From Pontimonas salivibrio (lineage in GTDB: Bacteria > Actinomycetota > Actinomycetes > Actinomycetales > Microbacteriaceae): a stretch of DNA of 64,000 nucleotides. The stretch covers positions 1,240,001-1,304,000 of the forward strand of contig NZ_CP026923.1 of the NCBI RefSeq assembly GCF_002950575.1, written 5' to 3'. The notes below the pieces were generated by a model, which had not been told where the DNA came from, made no database searches, and saw nothing but the letters and a program-made list of their open reading frames with translations. The translations under genes and the position numbers were made by a program. Of the stretch, positions 25,264 to 32,960 are shown one piece after another (the first letter of the stretch is position 1; every line of letters begins with the position of its first letter).

Positions 25264-26139
25264 ATGATGTACCCGCTCGTTCGTGAGCTAGCCGTGGAGG
25301 GTGTCCCTGTGACGGTGACGTGTCGGGTGTTGAAAATGGCCAGGCAACCCTATTACCAGTGGTTAGACACTCCAGTGTCTGATCGGGCGTGGGCGCAAGC
25401 GCATCAGCTCAACGCTTTGGTGGATGCCAACCGGGCTGACCCTGAATACGGGTATCGGCTGCTGCGTGATGAAGCAGAACAGGGTGGCTGGTCGATGAGT
25501 CGTCGAACAGCGTGGCAGTTGGCCTCCTGGCAACGCATTCGTTCAGTAATCGGCAGGAAACAGCGTGGGTCGGGCAAGACGCCTGGCCCTGCTGTTGCTG
25601 ACGACCTGGTGAAACGTGACTTCACCGCTGATGGGCCCAACCAGTTATGGCTCACCGATATCACTGAACATAAAACGCGCGAGGGAACGCTGTATGCCTG
25701 CGGGGTGAAAGACGTGTTCTCGAACCGCATTGTGGGCTATTCCATCTCCGAGAGGATGACAGCAACACTCGTCACCTCTGCCATCACCAATGCGGTCGCC
25801 AGACGTCGTGATGTCACCGGGTGTGTTGTTCACGCCGACCGAGGATCCCAGTTTCGCTCGAGGGCATTCCAGGAGGTCCTCACCCGGCATGGACTGATCT
25901 TGTCCATGGGTCGAGTCGCATCCGCGGCGGATAACGCCGCGATGGAATCATTCCATTCCCTCCTCCAAGGAAACGTCCTCGACCGGCGAACCTGGGACAC
26001 CCGTGACCAACTGCGGCAAGCAATCGTCACCTGGATAGAAACGAAATACCACCGCCGCCGGCGACAAGACCGGTTAGGGCGTTTGACACCCATCGAATAC
26101 GAAGCAAAAATGACCACTGAAACAGGACACGCGGCCTAA
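25264..26139 (+). CDS. IS-A transposase OrfB, copy 2
   Basis: 291 aa, protein identical to OrfB of copy 1, with the same DDE residues (LTDITE, HADRGSQF, AAMESFHS). At least two nucleotide differences from copy 1 are silent (for example GTTTGACACCC here against the complement of GTGTCAATCGCC there). Upstream orfA is cut by IS-B, so only the OrfB start ATG overlapping the orfA stop could drive expression. Confidence 0.93.
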   Translation: MMYPLVRELAVEGVPVTVTCRVLKMARQPYYQWLDTPVSDRAWAQAHQLNALVDANRADPEYGYRLLRDEAEQGGWSMSRRTAWQLASWQRIRSVIGRKQRGSGKTPGPAVADDLVKRDFTADGPNQLWLTDITEHKTREGTLYACGVKDVFSNRIVGYSISERMTATLVTSAITNAVARRRDVTGCVVHADRGSQFRSRAFQEVLTRHGLILSMGRVASAADNAAMESFHSLLQGNVLDRRTWDTRDQLRQAIVTWIETKYHRRRRQDRLGRLTPIEYEAKMTTETGHAA

Positions 26140-26172
26140 ACCCTACATGTCACCAAAACGTGCACCAGGCCC

Positions 26173-26288
26173 GATGTAGCAGCTTCGGAAGACTGGAAAC
26201 CAGAGAAAATGGACCATCCCACGACTCCAAGGGTAAGGATAGAAAAGACAAGAGCCAGCACGTTGATTGGCTTTTTAAAATTACTCAC
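26173..26288 (-). pseudogene. 5' part of the split two-helix membrane protein gene
   Basis: From a GTG at 26288 the frame reads MSNFKKPINVLALVFSILTL then GVVGWSIFSGFQSSEAAT and runs into IS-A copy 2. This is a clean N-terminal transmembrane or signal-anchor segment. The 3-bp GAT at 26173-26175 (ATC on the coding strand) recurs next to the 3' part at 19234-19236, and the two parts join in frame there. See 19235-19672. Between 26289 and 26528 I see no gene. Confidence 0.75.
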
Positions 26289-26528
26289 GTACTGATACTG
26301 ACAGTTCGGGTTGAGGTATCTCTACTCGTTTTTGCTGGGCTTTTCATTATCAGAACAAAAGTGTCAAGAACAGACCCGCTGGGCGCAGGTTTGGCCACTC
26401 TTAGTTGGGACGTTTTTTGCTTGTTTTTAGGGTTTCAGATTTTGTAGCCGCTGACCTGGAACTAGTGGACCTCTTGCTTTGCTAGTGGCGCCAAAACCTC
26501 AACCGAAAAACCTGCACTGGAGTTGGAG

Positions 26529-27125
26529 TTAAAACTGGGTCTCGCTCCCTATGCCGTAACAAATTCCATATTTGTCGAAGTAGAACGCTGCGGACCATGC
26601 TCCGAACAGGCTTCCGTGGCTCCAAATTACTGTTTTTCCTCCGTCCGGGCGGCGAGAAGAATTGAACGGGGCTCCGGCACAGCGTTCAAACTCTGCGTAG
26701 GTCCATCCCCGAACGTCACCCAGCTCATCGAAGAATTTCGCCGGATTTGGCGAGGACCATCGCCCGGGAATGAGGTCTGAGCGCAGAGGGCCTGGCCATG
26801 GAAAGACTGCCCATATGCAGTCGGCTGGCACCAAATCGTCCGGCTTGGGTTGAACTGTGGGGTCGAAAACGCTTCCCGCGTTCTCATGTTCTTCAGAACC
26901 TTTCTTAACCTCGACCGCCCCTCGTGCATCCCATTCCTCAGGCGTCATAGACCCCTGCGGGACTCTTTGCTCGTCGGGGTTCAGAACCACCGTGTCGTCT
27001 CTTTTTGTTGGGGACTGCTGCGACCAGCGGGCGTCATCCTGTGCTGTTTTGCAGTGTTTACAGAGACGCGCCTCGGCCTTTATCTGCTCCGCGCACGCGA
27101 TACAAGGTCTTACGTCACCTGCCAT
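26529..27125 (-). CDS. Zinc-ribbon protein with a C-terminal conserved domain of unknown function
   Basis: 198 aa from the ATG at 27125 (GGGGAGAG in front; the frame is open to 27149). N-terminal zinc ribbon RPCIACAEQIKAEARLCKHC (CxxC...CxxC). A linker follows, then LVPADCIWAVFPWPGPL and a C-terminal domain LGDVRGWTYAEFERCAGAPF ... WSHGSLFGAWSAAFYFDKYG ... ICYGI. The same two blocks recur in the pseudogene at 28715-29277, so this is a small local family. Role unknown; zinc-ribbon plus small beta-domain proteins of this kind are common in actinobacteria. Confidence 0.7.
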   Translation of the reverse strand: MAGDVRPCIACAEQIKAEARLCKHCKTAQDDARWSQQSPTKRDDTVVLNPDEQRVPQGSMTPEEWDARGAVEVKKGSEEHENAGSVFDPTVQPKPDDLVPADCIWAVFPWPGPLRSDLIPGRWSSPNPAKFFDELGDVRGWTYAEFERCAGAPFNSSRRPDGGKTVIWSHGSLFGAWSAAFYFDKYGICYGIGSETQF

Positions 27126-27242
27126 GGCAACTCTCCCCTTCTCGGTCAATTCTCGCGGTACCCGCCATTTTCTAAATTCCCGAGGGGTCCTTCACGGAAC
27201 GCTCAAAGAACTTCATGCTCGCGGTACCGCCGTCGAGCATCA

Positions 27243-27632
27243 TCAGAGCAGAGCTCCGATAACTGCAAGAAACCCAAGAGCGAGGATGAGGGTGAAGCAG
27301 CCACAGCCACACCCGGCAGAGCTTCCCCAAAGCGCTCCAAGGAAGCCCGCCCCTGCCCCCGGGTCACCAGCATTTGCTGACACCCCATCGGGGACAATGG
27401 GTTCCGGCTTATGGACGTTCCGCGGCTTGTCGACCGCTTCCCCACACTCGAAGCAAAACGAAGCCTCAGGCTCTAAGACTGCACCGCATGACGAGCAGTC
27501 GTCCTTTTTCTGCCCACGCTCCTTCTCCTCAGCAAGGGCGGCAAAACTAATGATGGCGGGACTCAGTTCGGCCCCGCATTCAGAACAAAACTTCTGACCA
27601 GCTTCAATTGGCGCACCACACGACCTACACAA
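27243..27632 (-). CDS. Double zinc-ribbon membrane protein
   Basis: 129 aa from a TTG at 27632 with a strong AGGCGGGGGG ribosome site. Two zinc ribbons: CRSCGAPIEAGQKFCSECGA (2-21) and CSSCGAVLEPEASFCFECGE (about 46-65), each CxxC-x(10-11)-CxxC. A Pro/Gly/Ala linker follows, then a Cys-Gly-rich turn (SSAGCGCGC) and one C-terminal transmembrane helix (FTLILALGFLAVIGALL). Probably a tail-anchored membrane protein with its ribbons in the cytoplasm. Neighbouring genes also carry zinc ribbons. Confidence 0.72.
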   Translation of the reverse strand: MCRSCGAPIEAGQKFCSECGAELSPAIISFAALAEEKERGQKKDDCSSCGAVLEPEASFCFECGEAVDKPRNVHKPEPIVPDGVSANAGDPGAGAGFLGALWGSSAGCGCGCFTLILALGFLAVIGALL

Positions 27633-27760
27633 AAGTAACCCCCCGCCTAGTTCAAATATGCCACGTAATTAAAAAAAATTGCAACACTGCCCAGACATCG
27701 ATTGGATAGAGGTAAGGAGTTGGTTAAGTGGTCAACTCGTTCCAGAGAGGTTAGCTGCAG

Positions 27761-28651
27761 ATGCCCAAATGCTTCTCATGCTCTTATGAGACCAGAGCGA
27801 ACATGACGTTCTGCCCGAGCTGTGGCTCGAGACTCAAGAGACCCGACCAGCCGAAAGGTGGGCCCGGTACGGAGCAGAATTTTGAAGCAACCAAGAGCAC
27901 ACCAAAATCACAAGTTCTCGACCCAGAAACCGCAGCTGGTGAGGCGGAAAAAAAGAGACGCACAGTTCTTATGTGGACGGTCGCAGGAGTCGTGTTAGCT
28001 GCAATTGTGGGGGCAAGCATTTGGAGCGAACAGCTGAGCCAAAGAGAAGAAGCAACCGCTGCCGCCACCGCCGAAGCCATCGCCGACGCTTGTGCCCAGT
28101 ACCTGAAGGCACACGAGCCATCCATTGCCGAAGGTGTAATCACATCCCACATTGAGGGCCTCAAGCAAATGGATATAAGCATCGAGAACTCGGCTGGACA
28201 GAGAATTGGAACTGACGCGACCTGCGATTACTCATTCAACACAGGCGAAACGGAGTTTTTCATCGACTCCATTGAATGGCGGCGTCAAATAGACGGTGTG
28301 CCATCAGACATCAACTACTCACGGACCACAAATCTCATCACCGTGACCGCAGATGAGCCCGAGGAGCGTGAATCCCCAACAACAACCAGTCCAAGCCAGA
28401 GCTGCTCTGACGCATTTCGGGCGGCTGCCGCTGTGCCCCTCAGTCAAGACAATAATGCTGAAATTAGGGAAACAATCTTCGCCTGCTCGAATGTCGACGA
28501 ATGGTGGAAGGGACTTCAGCGCTACCCGGATACCTTCGGGATGACCTATTACCTGGACAGTGAGAAGGGCCTCTACGTGCGGACCGCGTGCACTCTCGGC
28601 GAGCGCTCCCCAGTTTGTAAAGACGCAGACCGGTTGGGACTTACATTCTGA
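27761..28651 (+). CDS. Zinc-ribbon membrane protein of unknown function
   Basis: 296 aa. Zinc ribbon at the N-terminus (KCFSCSYETRANMTFCPSCG), a Lys/Pro-rich linker, one transmembrane helix (VLMWTVAGVVLAAIVGASIW, about 70-89) and an extracellular part with two recognisable sub-regions: about 105-200 (an Ala/Glu-rich helix, then beta strands with CDYSFNTGETEFFIDSIEWR) and, after a Thr/Ser/Pro linker, about 210-296 containing six cysteines (CSDAFRAAAAVPL, FACSNVDEWWKGLQ, TACTLGERSPVCKDADRLGL), likely disulfide-bonded. Divergent from the zinc-ribbon gene at 27243-27632. Family not recognised. Confidence 0.72.
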   Translation: MPKCFSCSYETRANMTFCPSCGSRLKRPDQPKGGPGTEQNFEATKSTPKSQVLDPETAAGEAEKKRRTVLMWTVAGVVLAAIVGASIWSEQLSQREEATAAATAEAIADACAQYLKAHEPSIAEGVITSHIEGLKQMDISIENSAGQRIGTDATCDYSFNTGETEFFIDSIEWRRQIDGVPSDINYSRTTNLITVTADEPEERESPTTTSPSQSCSDAFRAAAAVPLSQDNNAEIRETIFACSNVDEWWKGLQRYPDTFGMTYYLDSEKGLYVRTACTLGERSPVCKDADRLGLTF

Positions 28652-28714
28652 GCTCTGGTGACTTCGGGCCCCGCCGCCTTGCAAGCGGCCTCACCTCTGG
28701 TTAGCCTCTAAAAG

Positions 28715-29277
28715 ATGGAAAAGTTTTTCACTAATTGCGGTACCGAGCGGATCGCTGGCAATCAATTTTGAGGCGCATGTGGGACGCCCTTTGGGGGCGG
28801 CGAACCAAATGCGGACAATGCGGGAAAGGCATTTATCAAGAACTCGGACAGGCGGGTGCCAGTCGGCAGCGTCAAACCGGAAAACAACGATGAAATCATG
28901 GACGCAGGCGGGGTGTGGGCTCTTCCGGGAAGCGAATAGGCAGGAAACGCGGGCAAACCCTTTGACTCCTCACAAGTTCCTGCAGCGGGCGACCTTGTGC
29001 CGGGAGACTGCACGTGGTCCATCCGTGCCTACCCTGGCAAACCAAATGTCCACTCGAAGAGCGCACAAAAAGCGATGGCCGAGATGGGGCAGCTCGTCGG
29101 TCGGCCCTACGACGAAATAGTCCGATATGCCGGTCCCCCGCACTCCCGCCAACCTGCTCAGGATGGCCTCATGGGCGCTGTCGGGTTAGAAATGGGTTTC
29201 TTATCCGCATGGAGCGTCACACTTGTTTCGACTCGTTTGGAGTGTGTGGAGCCGTATTAAACGAGTCTGCGATCTAA
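28715..29277 (+). pseudogene. Decayed zinc-ribbon protein, paralogue of 26529-27125
   Basis: From the ATG at 28715 the frame reads MEKFFTNCGTERIAGNQF-stop-GACGTPFGG: a zinc ribbon whose first Cys reads Phe and third Cys codon has become TGA (28769-28771). The frame continues with NSDRRVPVGSVKPEN, another stop TAG at 28937-28939, then LVPGDCTWSIRAYPGKP and GQLVGRPYDEIVRYAGPPHS, parallel to LVPADCIWAVFPWPGPL and GDVRGWTYAEFERCAGAPF in the intact gene. A frameshift near 29222 moves the ending (FDSFGVCGAVLNESAI) into another frame. At least two nonsense changes and one frameshift, so non-functional. Confidence 0.75.
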
Positions 29278-29531
29278 GTCGACTCCAAGTTCGTAATCTA
29301 TCTCCGTCCTCACAACTATCCGGCTTTAGAGCCAACGCAAGCAAGGAGACTGATCACAGCGAGAGGCTCCACAACTTTCTCCTTACGACGTCAAATTCTA
29401 AAGAGCATCGTTTTAGCAAACTTGAAGGCTGGGGAGGCAAATATCCTCGGCATGAGATTGGCGAGCTCGAGAGGCCCATCCGGACGTCGTAATAACGAGC
29501 AACAAGTGAACGAACCTCTAGCATTAAAGCC

Positions 29532-29903
29532 ATGGGTTTCCTAGAAGTTGTCCCTGTAACTCCAACAAAACCGCAGCCAAATAAACACTTGTGTGGAGTG
29601 CCGCGGGCTCGGCTCATGCACTGGGCAACTGGGTCTGTGGCAATTGGTAGTGGGACCTCATGGCAATGCGATTCATGTAGCGAGGTGTGGCTCTACGACG
29701 CGTATTCGAAGAAGACGTTTACGTACTTCTGGACATTGATGCCACACGCTTTATTAGTTGTCGCCACGCTGGGCCTTTTGGGGCGCTCCAACGGCGGATG
29801 GAGAAAAGCCTCTTTTCTTCGTTTCTGGCGAGCAGTAAACATAGCCCTATACGTGCTGCTAACTGTCTCGACCCTACTCGTCACATTTGTTGGGCACAGA
29901 TAG
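29532..29903 (+). CDS. Small membrane protein with a CxxC pair, unknown function
   Basis: 123 aa. The N-terminal half is soluble and carries GSGTSWQCDSCSEVWLYD, a possible half zinc ribbon (with HLCG upstream). Two transmembrane helices follow: FTYFWTLMPHALLVVATLGL and AVNIALYVLLTVSTLLVTF. No clear ribosome site precedes the ATG. It lies in an area of decaying genes, so it may be a fragment. The 254 bp before it (29278-29531) hold nothing I can support. Confidence 0.5.
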   Translation: MGFLEVVPVTPTKPQPNKHLCGVPRARLMHWATGSVAIGSGTSWQCDSCSEVWLYDAYSKKTFTYFWTLMPHALLVVATLGLLGRSNGGWRKASFLRFWRAVNIALYVLLTVSTLLVTFVGHR

Positions 29904-30499
29904 CCAAGGGTTGAAGAGTATTCACGTAATGGGAATTTCTGGCCATCCGGTTCGCTCCAAAAACTCAAATTAAGCGCCTCGCGATTGACCGAGTTTGACC
30001 TCTAATCAGTGCGCAAAGGTGGGCGGCCACACCCATCAACGCGACAAGGCTCGCAAACGTTCGGTTTCGGACATCAAATGGTCACTTGCACCGTTTTTTT
30101 GAGTTGAGGCAAGAGCCGAGTGGTCTACGTGCGATGAACCCTCTGATTAAGAGACAGAAACCGACCCCACTAGCTACGTGGTTTTCCAGCAGTTTACTGA
30201 GCTTGGGGGTGTCAGGGTGTATCAGGAAATGTCAGTTTGTCCGGGCGTGCTCCTGACATTTCTCCTGACATTCAAAAAACCCAGCTAGAAGACCGCTTCC
30301 CCACCCCTCTAGCCGTATCCCAACCCTCTCTTCGAGCGGGACCAAGGCAGTGATACTCCGCGGGGATGGAGTCTTCTCAGGTTTGGGTCCGACGGGCTTT
30401 GCCGCAGTCTTTCTGAGCGTGCAGAGAGGTCCGGATTACACCCGCAAGGACCGCTACTCCAGCCCGTGGCCCGGAAAGAACGGCAAAAACCTTTGGCAG
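29904..30499. other. Gene-free gap with a TGTCAGGA-type repeat cluster
   Basis: About 600 bp without a supportable gene. Between 30210 and 30273 the motif TGTCAGG or its complement occurs about five times. Two adjacent 12-bp units CTCCTGACATT[T/C] stand at 30250-30261 and 30262-30273, and a perfect 10-bp inverted repeat GAAATGTCAG / CTGACATTTC at 30226-30235 and 30253-30262 has a 17-nt loop. This could be a binding site or the end of a lost mobile element. Confidence 0.4.
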
Positions 30500-31174
30500 C
30501 TACGGAACCAGTCCCTCGGCCAAGCCACGGTGGGCAGTGAACCAATTTCTGATGACCTGTCGCTCCTCTGTGGTGAAAGCGCGCTCTACTGTGCCATCTG
30601 AACCGGACAGGCGAAATTTTGAGCTGTCGTCTCGCAAAAGCGCAGCGATAGCTTCGTCCTCCGACGGACCGGGAGAGACCACCCCGTACTCGGTTACAAT
30701 CCCACCATTTCCAACATCGGTTCCTTTTTCGTAGGACTCCCATGTGCTCAGCTCATACGTCTGCCCGCCGGCCCGAACGACAAGAGTGTCGAAGAAAATC
30801 CAATCATCAGCCGAGTAATAGACCACGAAAGCAGAAAAAGCTGCCGACCCCCCGGCGGTATCAACTTGCCCACCAAAAATAACTGAGTCCGCAAACTGGG
30901 TCGCGGCCCAAAGATATGTGGTTTCTTCGTCAAAATCGTCGTACTCTTTCGAGGAAGCGGATGAAAGTGCGGAATCCAGTTCGTATTGGGTTACTGGCCA
31001 CACCTGGTCGGAGCGAGAGGACTGGTCCGTGACTGCATCTCCTGCACTGCCGGCTCCTTGTTCAGCCGACACTTCCGGGGAAACACCACTGTCAGCGGAT
31101 TGTGAGCAGCCGGCCAAAGCAAGCATGGCAACTGCAATAGTGATGGACAAGGCAACATTTTGGGCTTTTTTCAC
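30500..31174 (-). CDS. Secreted lipoprotein of unknown function
   Basis: 224 aa. MKKAQNVALSITIAVAMLAL is followed by lipobox LAGC (Cys23), then a Ser/Gly/Glu linker and a globular part without family motifs that I recognise (YLWAATQFADSVIFGGQVDT; FVVYYSADDWIFFDTLVVRA; YELSTWESYEKGTDVGNGGI). The C-terminus (FTTEERQVIRNWFTAHRGLA) is helical. The WIFFDTLVVRAGG-type strand pattern suggests a ligand-binding beta fold, a guess. It is transcribed away from the defence genes that follow. Confidence 0.7.
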   Translation of the reverse strand: MKKAQNVALSITIAVAMLALAGCSQSADSGVSPEVSAEQGAGSAGDAVTDQSSRSDQVWPVTQYELDSALSSASSKEYDDFDEETTYLWAATQFADSVIFGGQVDTAGGSAAFSAFVVYYSADDWIFFDTLVVRAGGQTYELSTWESYEKGTDVGNGGIVTEYGVVSPGPSEDEAIAALLRDDSSKFRLSGSDGTVERAFTTEERQVIRNWFTAHRGLAEGLVP

Positions 31175-31304
31175 CTCTTTAGTCTTACTTACAATTTCAC
31201 TGCCGGCAAATCAAGAATTAACCTCAACTAGATATTGGTGCGTGGAGTCGTCAGCAGTTGTAAAGTGTCAGCGCTTTTCCGCCTTTTTCCCGGTTTTCCT
31301 GACC

Positions 31305-31327
31305 GATTCCGTCTTTTTTACGGAATC
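31305..31327. terminator. Hairpin in the gap before the ApeA-like gene
   Basis: Perfect 8-bp stem GATTCCGT / ACGGAATC around a 7-nt loop CTTTTTT. It lies in the 355-bp gene-free gap 31175-31529, between the lipoprotein start and the 3' end of the leftward HEPN gene pair. It could end the HEPN transcript, but no U-run follows the stem on either strand, so this is tentative. The rest of the gap holds nothing else I can support. Confidence 0.35.
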
Positions 31328-31529
31328 TGTTCGGAATCGCTCTTCTTGTCGAGGAGTTAATTACCCGTTCACCCCCAGTACTCGGCGAGAGCCTCACACA
31401 GCGTCATAAACGCTCAAATTCAGGGATATCGGTCTATTTTGAGCATGGATGAATGTCCATGAAACTGGAGTTCGTGGGGCACAGAAAAGCGCCCCACAAC
31501 CGATGACAGACTTGGCGTCGGTACCGCCG

Positions 31530-32909
31530 CTATTGCGCTGAAAGGCAACCAACACACTCAGCGCCTTTCCTCCCTGTCTTGTAATCCTCAATTTCGGCGA
31601 ACGCCGTCTTCATGAGAGCTCGAGCGACACGGAACTCCCTCAGGCCGTATAAACCGATTGAGTCTGGCGAGAGCCCTAAAACATGCTTCAGCAGCAGAAA
31701 TCGGGATAGACCAACCGCAACAGAACCTGCCAAAACAAGGGCGTCCGTGTCCATGAACCTGTTCTCTCGATGGTGCTTCAAAGAATTGTGAGTCTTGGGC
31801 ATGAAGCATGCAAGTGTTGCCCTATCAATATTCCATTCTTCGTAGGGTATCGGTGCCTCGGAAAAGAGCCTGTAAATGTCGAAAGCAGCCCACTCTTTGC
31901 TTTTCCCGTTAGCTGTTCGTGCCTTGGGGTTGGAAAGAATATTTGCTAAGGATTCGAGAGCAATGAATGCTGACAACAACGTGTGTTCTATATAAGCCAC
32001 TCGTTTCCCTGCGTAAAGACTGGAAATCGCCTCGATTGGCCGCCTGAATTCGTCATATTTTCCGTGCCAACGCGCAAAGTTATCAACACCAATCTTTGGG
32101 AAATCAATGGGAAGTCTCTTTGGCGGTTCCTCAGAGGGGTTTTCCCCACTCGCGCCGCTGCTCTGGTCATGTGTCCATAGGTCAAACGTTTGGCTCTCGT
32201 CCTGAAGCCCGATGACTTGGGATTGAACAGAAACGTCTTCACCGAGAGCAACTCTCAAAAGAGCGAGGAATTCCTGTTTCCTGTCTAGGTGAAGTTGGAG
32301 TGGAACATCTTCAGTTGCGCTGCTCTTGAACCGAACTGAGCCGGTGACCGACAAAACATTGGCTGCCACTCGAAACCGTGATTCGTGAACAAGTGCTAAC
32401 TGAAAATCTTGGAAACCCCAGTCGGCAATTACTATGTTGGGCTTAATCGCAACCGTCTTTTGCGGAAGCGTAGGCTCCCACTCGAAACCGCGCACTCTGA
32501 ACAGGTGGCCCAGCGGCTCAATCGCGCTAGAGAGGGTGACGGCACGAAGAGGGGGCGTCAGAACTATTCCCGCAGCCAGTTTGACGACAAATGCAACTCT
32601 GTACTGAATCCGAGCAGGCAAGGTTCCGAGCGAGCCTTTCGCGCTCTTGAATTGCAGTCCGAAAAGCGCCCATCGACCGTCGGGGTTGGAGATTTCGACG
32701 GACTCATCGGTATTTAGAGAGTCCTGGTCTTCGCCCATTTCACCAAGGACGGGAAGGAGAGCCCCAGGCACGTGAAGCGTGAGCACAAATCGCCCGGGCG
32801 AGGAACTCTCGAGAATGGCAGGGCATCCTTCAAGGCGGTTGTCTCCTCTTGCAACGCTGCCGAAAAGGATTGTCCACCCATCTTTGTCTTCATCCACGCT
32901 TCCAAGCAC
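31530..32909 (-). CDS. ApeA-like protein with C-terminal HEPN-like domain
   Basis: 459 aa from a GTG. The N-terminal half is beta-rich (WTILFGSVARGDNRLEGCPA; FVLTLHVPGALLPVL) as in the ApeA N-terminal domain. The C-terminal third is helical with HTLLSAFIALESLANILSN and FMPKTHNSLKHHRENRFMDT, then a long helix LAGSVAVGLSRFLLLKHVLG, the layout of ApeA-type HEPN. ApeA proteins are abortive-infection factors whose HEPN cleaves RNA or tRNA in response to phage (known for the family). The RxxxxH motif here reads K-T-H-N-S-L-K-H (372-379), so the usual Arg is not in place; activity may be altered. It follows a second HEPN gene by 51 nt, probably in one operon. Confidence 0.55.
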   Translation of the reverse strand: MLGSVDEDKDGWTILFGSVARGDNRLEGCPAILESSSPGRFVLTLHVPGALLPVLGEMGEDQDSLNTDESVEISNPDGRWALFGLQFKSAKGSLGTLPARIQYRVAFVVKLAAGIVLTPPLRAVTLSSAIEPLGHLFRVRGFEWEPTLPQKTVAIKPNIVIADWGFQDFQLALVHESRFRVAANVLSVTGSVRFKSSATEDVPLQLHLDRKQEFLALLRVALGEDVSVQSQVIGLQDESQTFDLWTHDQSSGASGENPSEEPPKRLPIDFPKIGVDNFARWHGKYDEFRRPIEAISSLYAGKRVAYIEHTLLSAFIALESLANILSNPKARTANGKSKEWAAFDIYRLFSEAPIPYEEWNIDRATLACFMPKTHNSLKHHRENRFMDTDALVLAGSVAVGLSRFLLLKHVLGLSPDSIGLYGLREFRVARALMKTAFAEIEDYKTGRKGAECVGCLSAQ

Positions 32910-32960
32910 GCTTTTTAGGCTACAGCCGTTTGGTGAGCCAAAAACGTACGTTAGGTCCGT

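Larger units (their letters stand above)
23655..26172 (+). mobile_element. IS-A copy 2, interrupted by IS-B
   Basis: 2518 bp including the 1243-bp IS-B and a 4-bp duplication; without them it is 1271 bp, exactly the length of copy 1. Terminal repeats at 23655-23680 and 26147-26172. Orientation is opposite to copy 1 (orfA and orfB rightward). Left flank TGT and right flank GAT are not a matched duplication, but GAT equals the complement of the ATC beside copy 1. OrfA is broken, orfB is intact. Confidence 0.93.

Noticed and set aside
17963-26172. Composite transposon bounded by the two IS-A copies
   Set aside because: Outer flanks (GTC and GAT) do not form a target duplication, whereas the split gene and GAT/ATC pairing fit an inversion between the copies.
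26160-26447. Plus-strand open frame of 95 codons
   Set aside because: It begins inside IS-A, is antisense to the split-gene 5' part, and its sequence is not protein-like.
30309-30743. Minus-strand open frame of 144 codons
   Set aside because: Arg/Trp/Cys-rich shadow overlapping the lipoprotein gene at 30500-31174, which has a clear signal peptide and lipobox.
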